Source of the DNA: Actinomycetes bacterium
Lineage (GTDB): Bacteria > Actinomycetota > Actinomycetes > Mycobacteriales > Mycobacteriaceae
Direction of reading: 5' to 3'
Length of the DNA stretch: 23,254 nt
Assembly (NCBI GenBank): GCA_023415515.1
Contig: JAEZKH010000209.1
Coordinates: forward strand, 1 to 23,254
The notes beneath the pieces were generated by a model. That model saw only the letters and a program-made list of their open reading frames with translations. It ran no database searches and was not told the origin of the DNA. This document shows positions 15,159-22,849 of this stretch, one piece after another; position 1 is the first letter of the stretch; each line of letters opens with the position of its first letter. The translations under genes and the position numbers were made by a program.

Positions 15159-16232
15159 ATGCGGTTCGGCGTGTTCATCCTCGGCGACAAGCCCAGTCAC
15201 CTCACCCATCAAGAGGTCTTCGCCAACGTGCTGGAGGAGGCGCGGTGGGCTGAAGAACTGGGATACGACGAGATCTGGTTGGCCGAGCATCACTTCTCGC
15301 CATACGGCACACTCGCCGACCTGCCGATGGTGGCAGGCGCCATCGCCGCACAGACCGACCGCATCCGGATCGGCACTGCATGCATGGTGGCGCCGTTCCA
15401 TGACCCCATCCATCTCGCCGAACGAATCGCGATGGCGGACAACCTCAGCGGAGGACGCTTCGACGCCGGCTTCGGTCGCGGGTATCAGGCCCACGAATTC
15501 AAGGGTTTCGGCATCCCGATGGATGAGGCGACATCCCGCTACCAGGAGTGCGTCGAGATCGTCAACCTGTTGCTGACCCAGGAAAACGTCAGCTACGCAG
15601 GCAAGTTCTGGCAGTTGGAGGATGTCACCATCCATCCCCGCCCCGTGCAGAATCCGATCCCGGTGTGGGGGACCGTGATGAAGACTCCGTCGAGCTTCGA
15701 GTGGTTGGCCGACAAGGGATTCGGCGCAATCATCGGCAACCCCTATCAGGTGGACCCAGACCTTCAGGGGGCGCTTGACATCTACCTGGAGACCCAGGCG
15801 AAGAAGGGTCTGACCGCTGCCACCGGCAACGTGTGGGCCCTACTCAACGCGTTCTGCCACGCCGACGACGGCTTCGCTCGCACCTATCCGCGCGAGAGCG
15901 TCGAAATGTCGATCAAGACGCACCGGTCATATTCGAATCCGTTCGAACGGGGCGGTGAGATCCCCGCCGATTACAAGGCCTACTCGGACTGGTTCGAGAA
16001 GCATGACAAGCAGAGCTACGAGCAGGTGCTGAACTCGCACCTCACACTGATGGGCAGCCCCGACCGGATCATCGAGAAGATGCGCACGGTGATCGACATG
16101 GGCTGGCGCAACATCATGTTGCGGATGTCGCGCGGCGGGGCAATGGAGCGGGCCAAAGTGCACGACTCGATGAAGTTGTTCGCCGAAGAGGTGATTCCGG
16201 CCGCGACCGAACTAGCGGCAGCACCGGCTTGA
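15159..16232 (+). CDS. LLM class flavin-dependent oxidoreductase (luciferase-like)
   Basis: A 357-residue bacterial-luciferase-like TIM barrel. Seen: MRFGVFI, WAEELGYDEIWLAEHHF, RIRIGTACMVAPFHDPIHLAERIAMADNLSGGRFDAGFGRGYQ, IPVWGTVMKTPSSFEWLADKGFGAI, and the C-terminal GSPDRIIEKMRTVIDMGWRN. Such proteins use FMNH2 or F420 for monooxygenation, including Baeyer-Villiger-type and desulfonation reactions, or for hydride transfer; which applies is not decided by the sequence. ATG 15159 is preferred to GTG 15153 because AGAGAGG lies 8 nt upstream. It is the first gene of the rightward operon; its stop overlaps the TTG start of the next gene by 4 nt. Confidence 0.92.
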   Translation: MRFGVFILGDKPSHLTHQEVFANVLEEARWAEELGYDEIWLAEHHFSPYGTLADLPMVAGAIAAQTDRIRIGTACMVAPFHDPIHLAERIAMADNLSGGRFDAGFGRGYQAHEFKGFGIPMDEATSRYQECVEIVNLLLTQENVSYAGKFWQLEDVTIHPRPVQNPIPVWGTVMKTPSSFEWLADKGFGAIIGNPYQVDPDLQGALDIYLETQAKKGLTAATGNVWALLNAFCHADDGFARTYPRESVEMSIKTHRSYSNPFERGGEIPADYKAYSDWFEKHDKQSYEQVLNSHLTLMGSPDRIIEKMRTVIDMGWRNIMLRMSRGGAMERAKVHDSMKLFAEEVIPAATELAAAPA

Positions 16233-17725
16233 GCGGATCTCTTGCCGCCCGCATCGGGTCGATTCTGACGCTCGAGCCGAGCGCACCGGCCATTGAGCAT
16301 CGGGGCGTGTGGACCGACTGGCAGACAATCGGCGACGTCGCGGATCTGGTCGAGCGCCGACTGCGAAACCACGGTCTGGGTCCCGGTACGCCGGTCGGGC
16401 TGATCTTGCGCAATCATCCGGCGATGGTCGCGGCCATACTCGGCGTGCTGCTCGCCGGCGGCTGCGTCGTGACCGTGAACGCCTCGCAGGGCGACGCGGG
16501 ACTGGCGGCCGAGATCTCAGAGCTGAAGCTGCCGGCATTCATCGCCATGGGCGACGACTGGAAGCGACCGGGCATCGCGGCCGCGGCAACGGGTGCGATG
16601 GGTCTGTCGGTTGCCACAGACCCCGCAGCCGTACAGGCGGTGCCAGGACGCGAAGAACCCGGGTCCGGCCCGTTCAGGGGCGAAGCCGCGGGAATCGCGG
16701 TGGAAATGTTGACCAGCGGGACGACTGGTCCGCCCAAGCGAATCCCGTTGTCCTACGAGGCGTTCGAGCACACCATCACAGCGGCGGGGGAGCACTATGG
16801 CCACGGTGATCGGAACGCTCCCAGGCTGCGGTCCGGGGTGGCGATCGTCACTTCGCCGCTGGTGCACATGTCGGGGCTCTTCAGGACGCTCTTGAACATC
16901 TGCGAAGGACGCCGGATCGCATTGCTGGACCGGTTCCGGGTCGACGATTTCGTCGACCTCGTCGTACGACATCGGCCGAAGGCGGTCAGCCTCGTGCCGT
17001 CTGCGATGGGGATGGTCCTCGATGCCGGTGTGCCGGAGGAGGTTTTCTCGAGCGTCGCCGTCGTCACCTCGGGCACCGCCCATCTTCCCGTGGAAGTTCA
17101 GGAGGCGTTCGAGGAACGCTACGACGTGGCCGTGCTGCCGTCCTATGGTGCCACCGAGTTCGCCGGTGGTGTCGCGGGCTGGAACCTCGCGCTCCACCGA
17201 GAGTGGGCGAAAGCCAAGCGTGGCAGCGTCGGCCGCCCGCAGAAGGGCCGCGAGGTCCGAATCAGATCGCTAGCCGATGACTCCGAAGTCCCTGCGGGAC
17301 GACAGGGCCGGATCGAGGTCCGTAGCCGCGGCGGCGACTGGGTGGCCACCACCGATCTCGGCAGGCTCGACGCCGACGGCTTCCTCTTCGTCGACGGCCG
17401 GACCGACGATGTCATCGTCCGCGGCGGGTTCAAGGTGACTCCCGGCGACGTCGTCGCAGCGCTGCGGAGTCACCCGGGCGTGCGCGACGCAGGGGTCGTG
17501 GGACTGCCGGACGAGCGTCTCGGCGCCGTACCCGTGGCCGCCGTAGAACTCGCCGAGGGAGCGGAGGTCGACGCCGCCAGTCTTCTGGCGCACGTCAGGG
17601 ACCGCGTCAGCCGCTATGCGGTGCCCGCGCGTCTGCTGATTGTCGACGAGCTACCGCGAACTCCTTCGCTGAAGGTCAGTCAACCGGGCGTGCGCGAACT
17701 ATTCGAACAGGAGCAGAACAGGTGA
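16229..17725 (+). CDS. Acyl-CoA synthetase (AMP-forming), second ligase of the block
   Basis: A 498-residue ANL-family ligase. Seen: phosphate loop LTSGTTGPPKR (161-171; Arg replaces the usual Gly after PK), PSYGATEFAGG, hinge VDGRTDDVIVRGG and Lys482 in LPRTPSLKVSQ near the C terminus. It is shorter than the ligase at 10395-12011. It activates a carboxylate to its CoA ester; substrate unknown. The proposed start is TTG at 16229, overlapping the LLM stop (TTGA). No strong ribosome site is visible, but the next in-frame starts fall inside the conserved N-terminal region. The stop overlaps the GTG of the thiolase-like gene, so synthesis of the four following proteins is probably coupled. Confidence 0.9.
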   Translation: MSGSLAARIGSILTLEPSAPAIEHRGVWTDWQTIGDVADLVERRLRNHGLGPGTPVGLILRNHPAMVAAILGVLLAGGCVVTVNASQGDAGLAAEISELKLPAFIAMGDDWKRPGIAAAATGAMGLSVATDPAAVQAVPGREEPGSGPFRGEAAGIAVEMLTSGTTGPPKRIPLSYEAFEHTITAAGEHYGHGDRNAPRLRSGVAIVTSPLVHMSGLFRTLLNICEGRRIALLDRFRVDDFVDLVVRHRPKAVSLVPSAMGMVLDAGVPEEVFSSVAVVTSGTAHLPVEVQEAFEERYDVAVLPSYGATEFAGGVAGWNLALHREWAKAKRGSVGRPQKGREVRIRSLADDSEVPAGRQGRIEVRSRGGDWVATTDLGRLDADGFLFVDGRTDDVIVRGGFKVTPGDVVAALRSHPGVRDAGVVGLPDERLGAVPVAAVELAEGAEVDAASLLAHVRDRVSRYAVPARLLIVDELPRTPSLKVSQPGVRELFEQEQNR

Positions 17726-18894
17726 CCGGGAGTATCCGAGGAGCGACCGCCATCGTCGGCGTCGCCGACGAGGTATCGCCGGCCGGCGTCATCGACGTCC
17801 CGCTGCGGGAGTTGGAGGCACGAGTCATCACCGCGGCGCTCGCCGACGCCGGACTGTCGCTCCGCGAGGTCGACGGGTTGTGCACCTGCACGGGCGGCAC
17901 GTTGATGCATTCGGTCGAACTCGCCGAATACCTCGGCATTGCACCGGTATTCACCGATGCGACCCAGACAGGGGGCGCAAGCTACGGGCTCTACGTCGAA
18001 CACGCCGCCGCGGCGATCGCCGCCGGTGAGGCGGAAACGGTGGTGATCGTCTACGCGTCAACCCCGCGCGCCGCGCGTAAGCGTGGCGAAAAGGGACTCG
18101 GCGTGTTCGCGACCCCCGAACGGCTCGAGTGGGAGACGCCCTACGGTGTGATGCTGCCGATCAGCGCGTACGCGCTCGCTGCCAACCGCCACATGTCCAC
18201 GTTCGGCACCACGGCAGAACAACTCGCCCAGATCGCCGTCGACACCAGGTCCTGGGCGGCGCTCAACCCGCGGGCACATCTGCAGGAGCTGATCACCGTC
18301 GACGACGTGCTCGCATCGGGTTTCCTCGCCGAGCCGGTGCACAAGCTGGAATGCTGCCTGGTCACCGACGGCGCAGCGGCGCTCGTCCTCACCAGTGCAG
18401 AACGTGCCCGGGATCTGGCCAGGCCGCCGGCGTATGTGCTCGGGTCGGCATCTGCCGCCTCGCACGCGATGATCTCGCAGATGCCCGACCTCACGGTCAC
18501 ACCGGGTGCCGTCTCTGGGCCTGCCGCGTTCGCCGCCGCGGGACTGGCGCCGACGGACATCGATGTCGTGGAGCTCTACGACTCGTTCACGATCACAGTG
18601 CTGCTGGCACTGGAGGATCTCGGCTTCTGCGCCAAAGGCGAGGGCGGCGCGTTCGTCGGCGAAGGCGTACTTGCACCTGGTGGAGCCCTGCCGGGCCAGA
18701 CCTCCGGCGGCGGGCTGGCTTACACCCATCCCGGCGCCTTCGGCGCATTCCTGCTCGTGGAGGCGGCGCGCCAGTTGCGCGGCGACGGGGGCGAGCGTCA
18801 GGTGGCCGGTGCGCAGACTGCGCTGGCGCACGGCACCGGGGGTGTCCTTTCGGCGACCTCCACGGTGATACTGGGAACGGAGGCGACCCTGTGA
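17722..18894 (+). CDS. Thiolase-fold lipid-transfer/aldolase protein (Ltp2-like)
   Basis: A 390-residue thiolase-superfamily protein without the thiolase cysteines: the nucleophile region reads QTGGASYG (82-89), and the C-terminal CxG region reads HGTGG (370-374). The tyrosines that characterise the steroid aldolase Ltp2 (Tyr294 and Tyr344 in the M. tuberculosis protein, from memory) have counterparts with similar spacing, Tyr286 in ELYDSFT and Tyr334 in GLAYTHPG. With the DUF35 partner encoded immediately downstream, the most likely reaction is a retro-aldol cleavage of a 3-hydroxyacyl-CoA to a ketone or aldehyde plus a short acyl-CoA. The GTG at 17722 overlaps the ligase stop by 4 nt (GTGA). 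A transferase or ketosynthase-like role is the alternative. Confidence 0.88.
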   Translation: MTGSIRGATAIVGVADEVSPAGVIDVPLRELEARVITAALADAGLSLREVDGLCTCTGGTLMHSVELAEYLGIAPVFTDATQTGGASYGLYVEHAAAAIAAGEAETVVIVYASTPRAARKRGEKGLGVFATPERLEWETPYGVMLPISAYALAANRHMSTFGTTAEQLAQIAVDTRSWAALNPRAHLQELITVDDVLASGFLAEPVHKLECCLVTDGAAALVLTSAERARDLARPPAYVLGSASAASHAMISQMPDLTVTPGAVSGPAAFAAAGLAPTDIDVVELYDSFTITVLLALEDLGFCAKGEGGAFVGEGVLAPGGALPGQTSGGGLAYTHPGAFGAFLLVEAARQLRGDGGERQVAGAQTALAHGTGGVLSATSTVILGTEATL

Positions 18895-19286
18895 GCGACG
18901 CATTCCCTGTCCCGGAGCCAAGTGCGGTGTCCGCACCGTTCTGGTCCGCGACCGAGCGGCAACAGCTGATGATGCAACGCTGCGAGTCGTGCGACCGGCT
19001 GGTCTGGTACCCGAGGTTCGTGTGTCCACGCTGTGGTGAAGTCTCGCTGCGCTGGGAGGAATTGTCGGGCCAGGGAGTCGTCTACGCGGTCAGTGTCCAT
19101 CACCGTCCCGCTCATCCCGCATTCGCCGACCGCGTGCCGTACTCGGTTGTGCTCGTCGACCTGGCCGAGGGTGTGCGAATGATGTCGAACGTGTTCGGAT
19201 CGCCGCCGGCCGTCGGTGATGCCGTGTCGGTGGCCTGGGAGCCGCTCGAGGACGGTCGCCACCTTCCGACGTTCGTCACGCGATGA
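18891..19286 (+). CDS. DUF35 OB-fold protein with zinc ribbon (aldolase partner)
   Basis: A 131-residue protein. The N-terminal rubredoxin-like zinc ribbon has Cys31, Cys34 (CESC), Cys45 and Cys48 (CPRC), then a DUF35 OB-fold (GQGVVYAVSVHHR, VPYSVVLVDLAEGVRMMSN, VGDAVSVAWEPLEDG). In steroid side-chain degradation the DUF35 domain of ChsH2 binds Ltp2 and is required for its aldolase activity; here the domain is a separate small protein adjacent to the Ltp2-like gene, which supports the same complex (inference). GTG at 18891 overlaps the previous stop by 4 nt; its own stop overlaps the next ATG by 4 nt. Longer upstream extension in this frame runs antisense-like through the thiolase gene and is not real. 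Confidence 0.92.
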   Translation: MSDAFPVPEPSAVSAPFWSATERQQLMMQRCESCDRLVWYPRFVCPRCGEVSLRWEELSGQGVVYAVSVHHRPAHPAFADRVPYSVVLVDLAEGVRMMSNVFGSPPAVGDAVSVAWEPLEDGRHLPTFVTR

Positions 19287-19687
19287 CGATCGACATCGGG
19301 CTCCAGAGAGCGCGAGAACAACTCGTGCTGCGTCACGTCGCGGGAGAAAACGACCGCGATCTGGAGGCCATCATGGCTACCTTCACCCATCCTCGGTACG
19401 AGATCGTGCCCACCGCAACTGTTTACGACGGCGATGCGGCGGTGCGCCAGATGATCCTGCGGCAGTGGGAAGAGCTGCCACGGCTGTCGTACACCGCCGA
19501 GGGCATCTTTCACAGCGAGACGGCATTGGTCGTCGAAACCAGGACCACGTGTGTCGGCACCGACATCGACATGCTCAGCGTCAACCTGTTCGGCTTCGAC
19601 GGCGCCGGCCTGATATTGGAGCGCTGTTATTTCGACCGCATGTTGTTCGCCGAACAGATGAAGTTGGCCGATCCACAGAACGATTGA
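19283..19687 (+). CDS. NTF2-like (SnoaL-like) protein
   Basis: A 134-residue protein with the cone-fold pattern: N-terminal helices (QRAREQLVLRHVAGENDRDLEAIMATFTHPRYEIVP), AVRQMILRQWEELP, then strands ending LILERCYFDRMLF. The fold hosts cyclases, dehydratases and isomerases with a deep hydrophobic pocket; no catalytic residue can be assigned with confidence. ATG at 19283 overlaps the DUF35 stop (ATGA). It is the third NTF2-like gene of the window and the last before the 60-bp gap preceding the E1 gene; the regulatory decamer CGATTGAACA overlaps its stop codon. Confidence 0.85.
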   Translation: MTIDIGLQRAREQLVLRHVAGENDRDLEAIMATFTHPRYEIVPTATVYDGDAAVRQMILRQWEELPRLSYTAEGIFHSETALVVETRTTCVGTDIDMLSVNLFGFDGAGLILERCYFDRMLFAEQMKLADPQND

Positions 19688-19711
19688 ACAAATATCGTCA
19701 TGTTGTAGACT
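19681..19711 (+). promoter_or_regulatory. Internal promoter with ATTGAACA site before the E1 gene
   Basis: TTGAAC (19684-19689) as -35, 16-nt spacer, TAGACT (19706-19711) as -10, about 36 nt before the E1 ATG. The -35 is part of the decamer CGATTGAACA (19681-19690) shared with the sites near 12846 and 15105. So the E1-lipoyl-crotonase-flavoprotein genes may be transcribed separately but under the same control. Confidence 0.45.
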
Positions 19712-19747
19712 CGACCAGCCGACGACACGGGCAAGGAGTCGTATCCA

Positions 19748-21769
19748 ATGGCCACTCAGATGGACATCGAGGCGCAATCATCGAGCAGCGATCGCGCCGT
19801 CGAGTTGTATCGCTTGATGAGCAAGGTCCATCACGCCGACAAACGGGTTCGCAAAGGGCTGTCGTCGGGTGAGATCGCGATGAGCTACTGGCCGGTCGAC
19901 GGGCAGGAGGCGATGTCGGCGGGAGCGGCACTCGCGCTTTCGCCGTCGGATCAACTGGTCACCACATACCGCGGCCTCGGCGATGTGGTCGCCAAGGGCA
20001 TCGATCTTCCCGGCTACTTCGCCGAGATCCTCGGCCGTCGCACCGGTTTGTCCAAGGGCAAGGCCGGCGCCATGGGCATCTCGGACCCGTCGCACGGCAT
20101 CGCCGCCACCACGGGAATCGTCGGTGCCGGACCACTGATCGCCAACGGCATCGCCCTGGCCGCCGCATACCGTAAGACCGGCCAGGTCGTGCTCGTCAGC
20201 TTCGGCGACGGCGCCACCAGCATCGGATACGTCCACGAAGCCATGAACATGGCGGCTGTGTGGTCGCTGCCCGTGGTGTTCTTCTGCCAGAACAACGCAT
20301 GGGCCGAGTGCACCGAGATGTCGAGATACACCCGTTCGGCACGGCTGTCAGACCGGGCTGCGGGATATGGGATGGCGGGTGTCACGGTCGACGGAACCGA
20401 TCCCGACGCGGTCCACTCCGCGGTGGCTTCGGCTGTAGAGCGGGCTCGCTCAGGCGGAGGTCCCTCGTTCGTCGAAGCCGTCGCCTACCGCCTCCAGGGC
20501 CACTACTTCGGTGATGCGATGGGGTATGCCGATCAAGATGAGCTGGCCGCCAAGCGGGCGGACCCGCCGTTCGCGCGATACCGTAAGCGCCTGATCGACG
20601 AAGGTACCGCGAGTGAGGCTGACCTCGACCGTATCGACGCCGAACTCGCATCCGAGATCGAAGAGGCATTCGCTTTCGCACGCGACGCCGCACCGCCGGA
20701 CGTCGACGAGCTCACCCGCGATGTGTTCTCCCACAACGGTTCCGAGCTTGCGATAACCGGCGAGGTGCACGCCACGGTGCCGACAGGCGAGACCGAGGAA
20801 CTCGGGCTGGTGCAAGCAATCCATCGCACCCTCGACCGCGCGATGGCGGCCGACGACTCCATCATTCTGTTGGGCGAGGACATCGGCGACCCCTCGGGCG
20901 GCGGAATGTTCAAGATCACCGCGGGGTTGTCGACGAAGTACGGCGAAGACCGGGTCCGTGACACGCCTATCGCGGAATCTTCGATCATCGGTGCCGCCGT
21001 CGGCGCTTCGCTCGCGGGTCTGCGTCCCGTCGCGGAACTGATGTTCATGGACTTCCTCGGCGTGGCCATGGACCAGATCGCCAACCATGCCGCCAAGGCC
21101 CGCTACATGTCCGGTGGCCGCACGAGTGCTCCAATGGTGATCCGCACGATGGTGGGAATGTCTGCGGGACCTCAACATTCGCAGGCGTTCGAAGCCTGGG
21201 CCATGCACACGCCGGGTCTCAAGGTGGTGTGGCCGAGCAGTGCCGCCGATGCGGTGGGTCTGCTCAACTCGTGTCTGGCTGATGATGATCCATGCCTTTT
21301 CATCGAGTCCATGAAGCTGTTCTACGGCGGCGGCAAGGGGCCGGTCCCGGTGGCCGACTATGTCATCCCGCTCGGGCAGGCTGACGTCAAACGTTCGGGT
21401 ACGGACGTCACGATCTGCACCTACGGCGTGATGGTGCATGCCGCCCTGCAGGCCGCCGAAGAGATTGCAGGTGACGGGGTTTTGGTTGAGGTCGTCGACC
21501 TCCGGACGCTGGTTCCGCTCGATCTCGCCACCGTTCTGGAATCCTTGAGAAAGACCAAACGCCTTGTCGTCGCGCATGAATCGGTCGGCTTCTGCGGGCC
21601 TGGCGCCGAGATCGCGGCGGCCGTCGGCACCGAACTCTTCGGCGTCCTTGCGGCGCCGGTACAGCGGGTCGCGGGGACCTACACCCCGGTGCCCCGGGCG
21701 GCGACATTGGAGGCGGCGTGTCGGCCGGATGCAACCCGGCTCGTCGAGGCCGTGAGGAGGATCGTGTGA
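19748..21769 (+). CDS. 2-Oxoacid dehydrogenase E1 component, fused alpha and beta subunits
   Basis: A 673-residue protein. Residues about 15-330 are an E1-alpha domain with the thiamine diphosphate motif GDGATS (153-158) and paired Asn182-Asn183 (QNNAW). Residues about 345-673 are an E1-beta domain with LLGEDIG (Glu377), DTPIAESSIIGAAVGASLAG, LMFMDFLGVAMDQI, GPQHSQAFEAWAMHTPGLKVVWPS and VVDLRTLVPLD. E1 decarboxylates a 2-oxoacid (or cleaves an acetoin-like diketone or ketol) and transfers the acyl group to a lipoyl domain. Substrate range among branched-chain, pyruvate and acetoin types cannot be settled here. ATG 19748 has AAGGAG 9 nt upstream. Its stop overlaps the lipoyl-protein start. No E2 acyltransferase or E3 gene is visible. 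Confidence 0.93.
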   Translation: MATQMDIEAQSSSSDRAVELYRLMSKVHHADKRVRKGLSSGEIAMSYWPVDGQEAMSAGAALALSPSDQLVTTYRGLGDVVAKGIDLPGYFAEILGRRTGLSKGKAGAMGISDPSHGIAATTGIVGAGPLIANGIALAAAYRKTGQVVLVSFGDGATSIGYVHEAMNMAAVWSLPVVFFCQNNAWAECTEMSRYTRSARLSDRAAGYGMAGVTVDGTDPDAVHSAVASAVERARSGGGPSFVEAVAYRLQGHYFGDAMGYADQDELAAKRADPPFARYRKRLIDEGTASEADLDRIDAELASEIEEAFAFARDAAPPDVDELTRDVFSHNGSELAITGEVHATVPTGETEELGLVQAIHRTLDRAMAADDSIILLGEDIGDPSGGGMFKITAGLSTKYGEDRVRDTPIAESSIIGAAVGASLAGLRPVAELMFMDFLGVAMDQIANHAAKARYMSGGRTSAPMVIRTMVGMSAGPQHSQAFEAWAMHTPGLKVVWPSSAADAVGLLNSCLADDDPCLFIESMKLFYGGGKGPVPVADYVIPLGQADVKRSGTDVTICTYGVMVHAALQAAEEIAGDGVLVEVVDLRTLVPLDLATVLESLRKTKRLVVAHESVGFCGPGAEIAAAVGTELFGVLAAPVQRVAGTYTPVPRAATLEAACRPDATRLVEAVRRIV

Positions 21770-21993
21770 CAGAGGTTCGGATGCCCAAACCTGGTGACGC
21801 CATCACCGAAGCCGAGGTGACGGAACTCTATGTGGCCGAGGGCGAGTCCGCGGTCGAGGGTGACCCGTTGTACGCAATCGCCACCGACAAGGTCGAAATG
21901 GATATCGAGGCCCCGGTATCCGGCGTGGTGACCTGGAAGGTCGAGGTGGGCGGCACCTACGACGTCGGCGAACTCGTCGCCGTGATCTCGTGA
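21766..21993 (+). CDS. Stand-alone lipoyl-domain protein
   Basis: A 75-residue protein consisting only of a lipoyl domain: MPKPGDAITEAEVTELYVAEG, then the lipoylation site ATDKVEMDIEAP with Lys42, and VGELVAVIS at the end. Normal E2 proteins continue into an E1/E3-binding domain and a catalytic acyltransferase; these are absent and the next gene starts 4 nt before the stop. It should carry the acyl group from the E1 encoded just upstream. GTG at 21766 has GGAGG 6 nt upstream and overlaps the E1 stop (GTGA). A biotinyl domain would read MKM at the modified Lys, so lipoyl is favoured. Confidence 0.9.
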   Translation: MTEVRMPKPGDAITEAEVTELYVAEGESAVEGDPLYAIATDKVEMDIEAPVSGVVTWKVEVGGTYDVGELVAVIS

Positions 21994-22835
21994 CCGCGTT
22001 ACCGGACTCCCTGCAAGTGGATCTGGGCGCATCCGAGTTGATCGGCGAGATCGTCGGCGACACACTCACTGTCACCATCAACCGGCCCGAGAAGCGCAAC
22101 GCAGTGACCGTCGACGGCTATCACGGCATCAAGCGTGCGGCGATGATCGTCGCAGACGAACCAGGTCTGCAGTTCCTGGTGATCACCGGATCCGGCGACG
22201 TGTTCTGCGCAGGCGGCGACATGAACGCTGTAGGCAACCCCGACCGTTCCTGGGACGCGTTCACCGAGGCGTACGACGCGACACCGTTCGAAGTGCTCGG
22301 AAAGATCCCCAAAATCGTGGTGTGCGCCGTCAACGGAATCGCGATGGGCGGGGGACTGGTGATGACGCTCTTCGCCGATCTGGTGGTCGCCTCCGATCGC
22401 GCCCGGCTGCGGGTGCCGGATCTGACCCGCGGTGTGTACGAGGCGTTCGTCGCCGCACGGCTTCCGCAACGCATCGGCACGCTGCGGGCCAACCACATGA
22501 TCTACGGAAACGACTGGGTCGACGCCGGCGAGGCGGAGCGGCTCGGGCTGGTCGGCAAGGTCGTCCCACATGACACTCTCGCCGCTGAAACGCAAGCGCT
22601 GCTGGACCGGGTACGACAGACGGGTCCGGCCGCGCGAGCGGCGATGAAGCGGGAAATGGCCCGCGCTCTGCCTGCCGTCGACGTCAGCGGCTACTGGTCG
22701 TCGATCGGAACCTCAGAGCAGATCGAGGCCTTCTCGGCCTTCCTCGAAAAGCGTTCGCCGCGTTGGTCGGTCAGCTCTGACCGCGATGCGTTCGTGCAGA
22801 CCCGCAGGCCGGCATGGTTGCCGTCTGACTCCTGA
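21990..22835 (+). CDS. Enoyl-CoA hydratase/isomerase (crotonase) family protein
   Basis: A 281-residue crotonase-fold protein: INRPEKRNAVT (30-40), FCAGGDM, oxyanion region AVNGIAMGGGLVM, PDLTRGVYEAFVAARLPQRIG, and a family-typical FLEKRSPRW near the C terminus followed by about 20 extra residues. Aligned by eye with rat hydratase, the first catalytic Glu is Val124 and the second is Asp144, so it may be an isomerase or another crotonase reaction rather than a standard hydratase. GTG at 21990 overlaps the lipoyl gene stop (GTGA). It is in the E1-lipoyl operon and differs clearly from the crotonase at 12022. Confidence 0.88.
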   Translation: MTALPDSLQVDLGASELIGEIVGDTLTVTINRPEKRNAVTVDGYHGIKRAAMIVADEPGLQFLVITGSGDVFCAGGDMNAVGNPDRSWDAFTEAYDATPFEVLGKIPKIVVCAVNGIAMGGGLVMTLFADLVVASDRARLRVPDLTRGVYEAFVAARLPQRIGTLRANHMIYGNDWVDAGEAERLGLVGKVVPHDTLAAETQALLDRVRQTGPAARAAMKREMARALPAVDVSGYWSSIGTSEQIEAFSAFLEKRSPRWSVSSDRDAFVQTRRPAWLPSDS

Positions 22836-22849
22836 AAGGATCGACCCCG

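Noticed and set aside
17722..18894. Annotation as acetyl-CoA acetyltransferase (thiolase)
   Set aside because: Both thiolase cysteines are replaced (QTGGASYG and HGTGG); aldolase of the Ltp2 kind fits better.
20450..21577. Long open frame on the minus strand opposite the E1 gene (375 codons)
   Set aside because: Fully antisense to a gene with clear E1 motifs; its translation is Arg/His/Gly-rich and without recognisable domains, typical of GC-rich antisense frames.
21766..21993. Biotin carboxyl carrier protein
   Set aside because: Modified lysine is in TDKVE, not the AMKM motif of biotinyl domains, and the adjacent gene is an E1.
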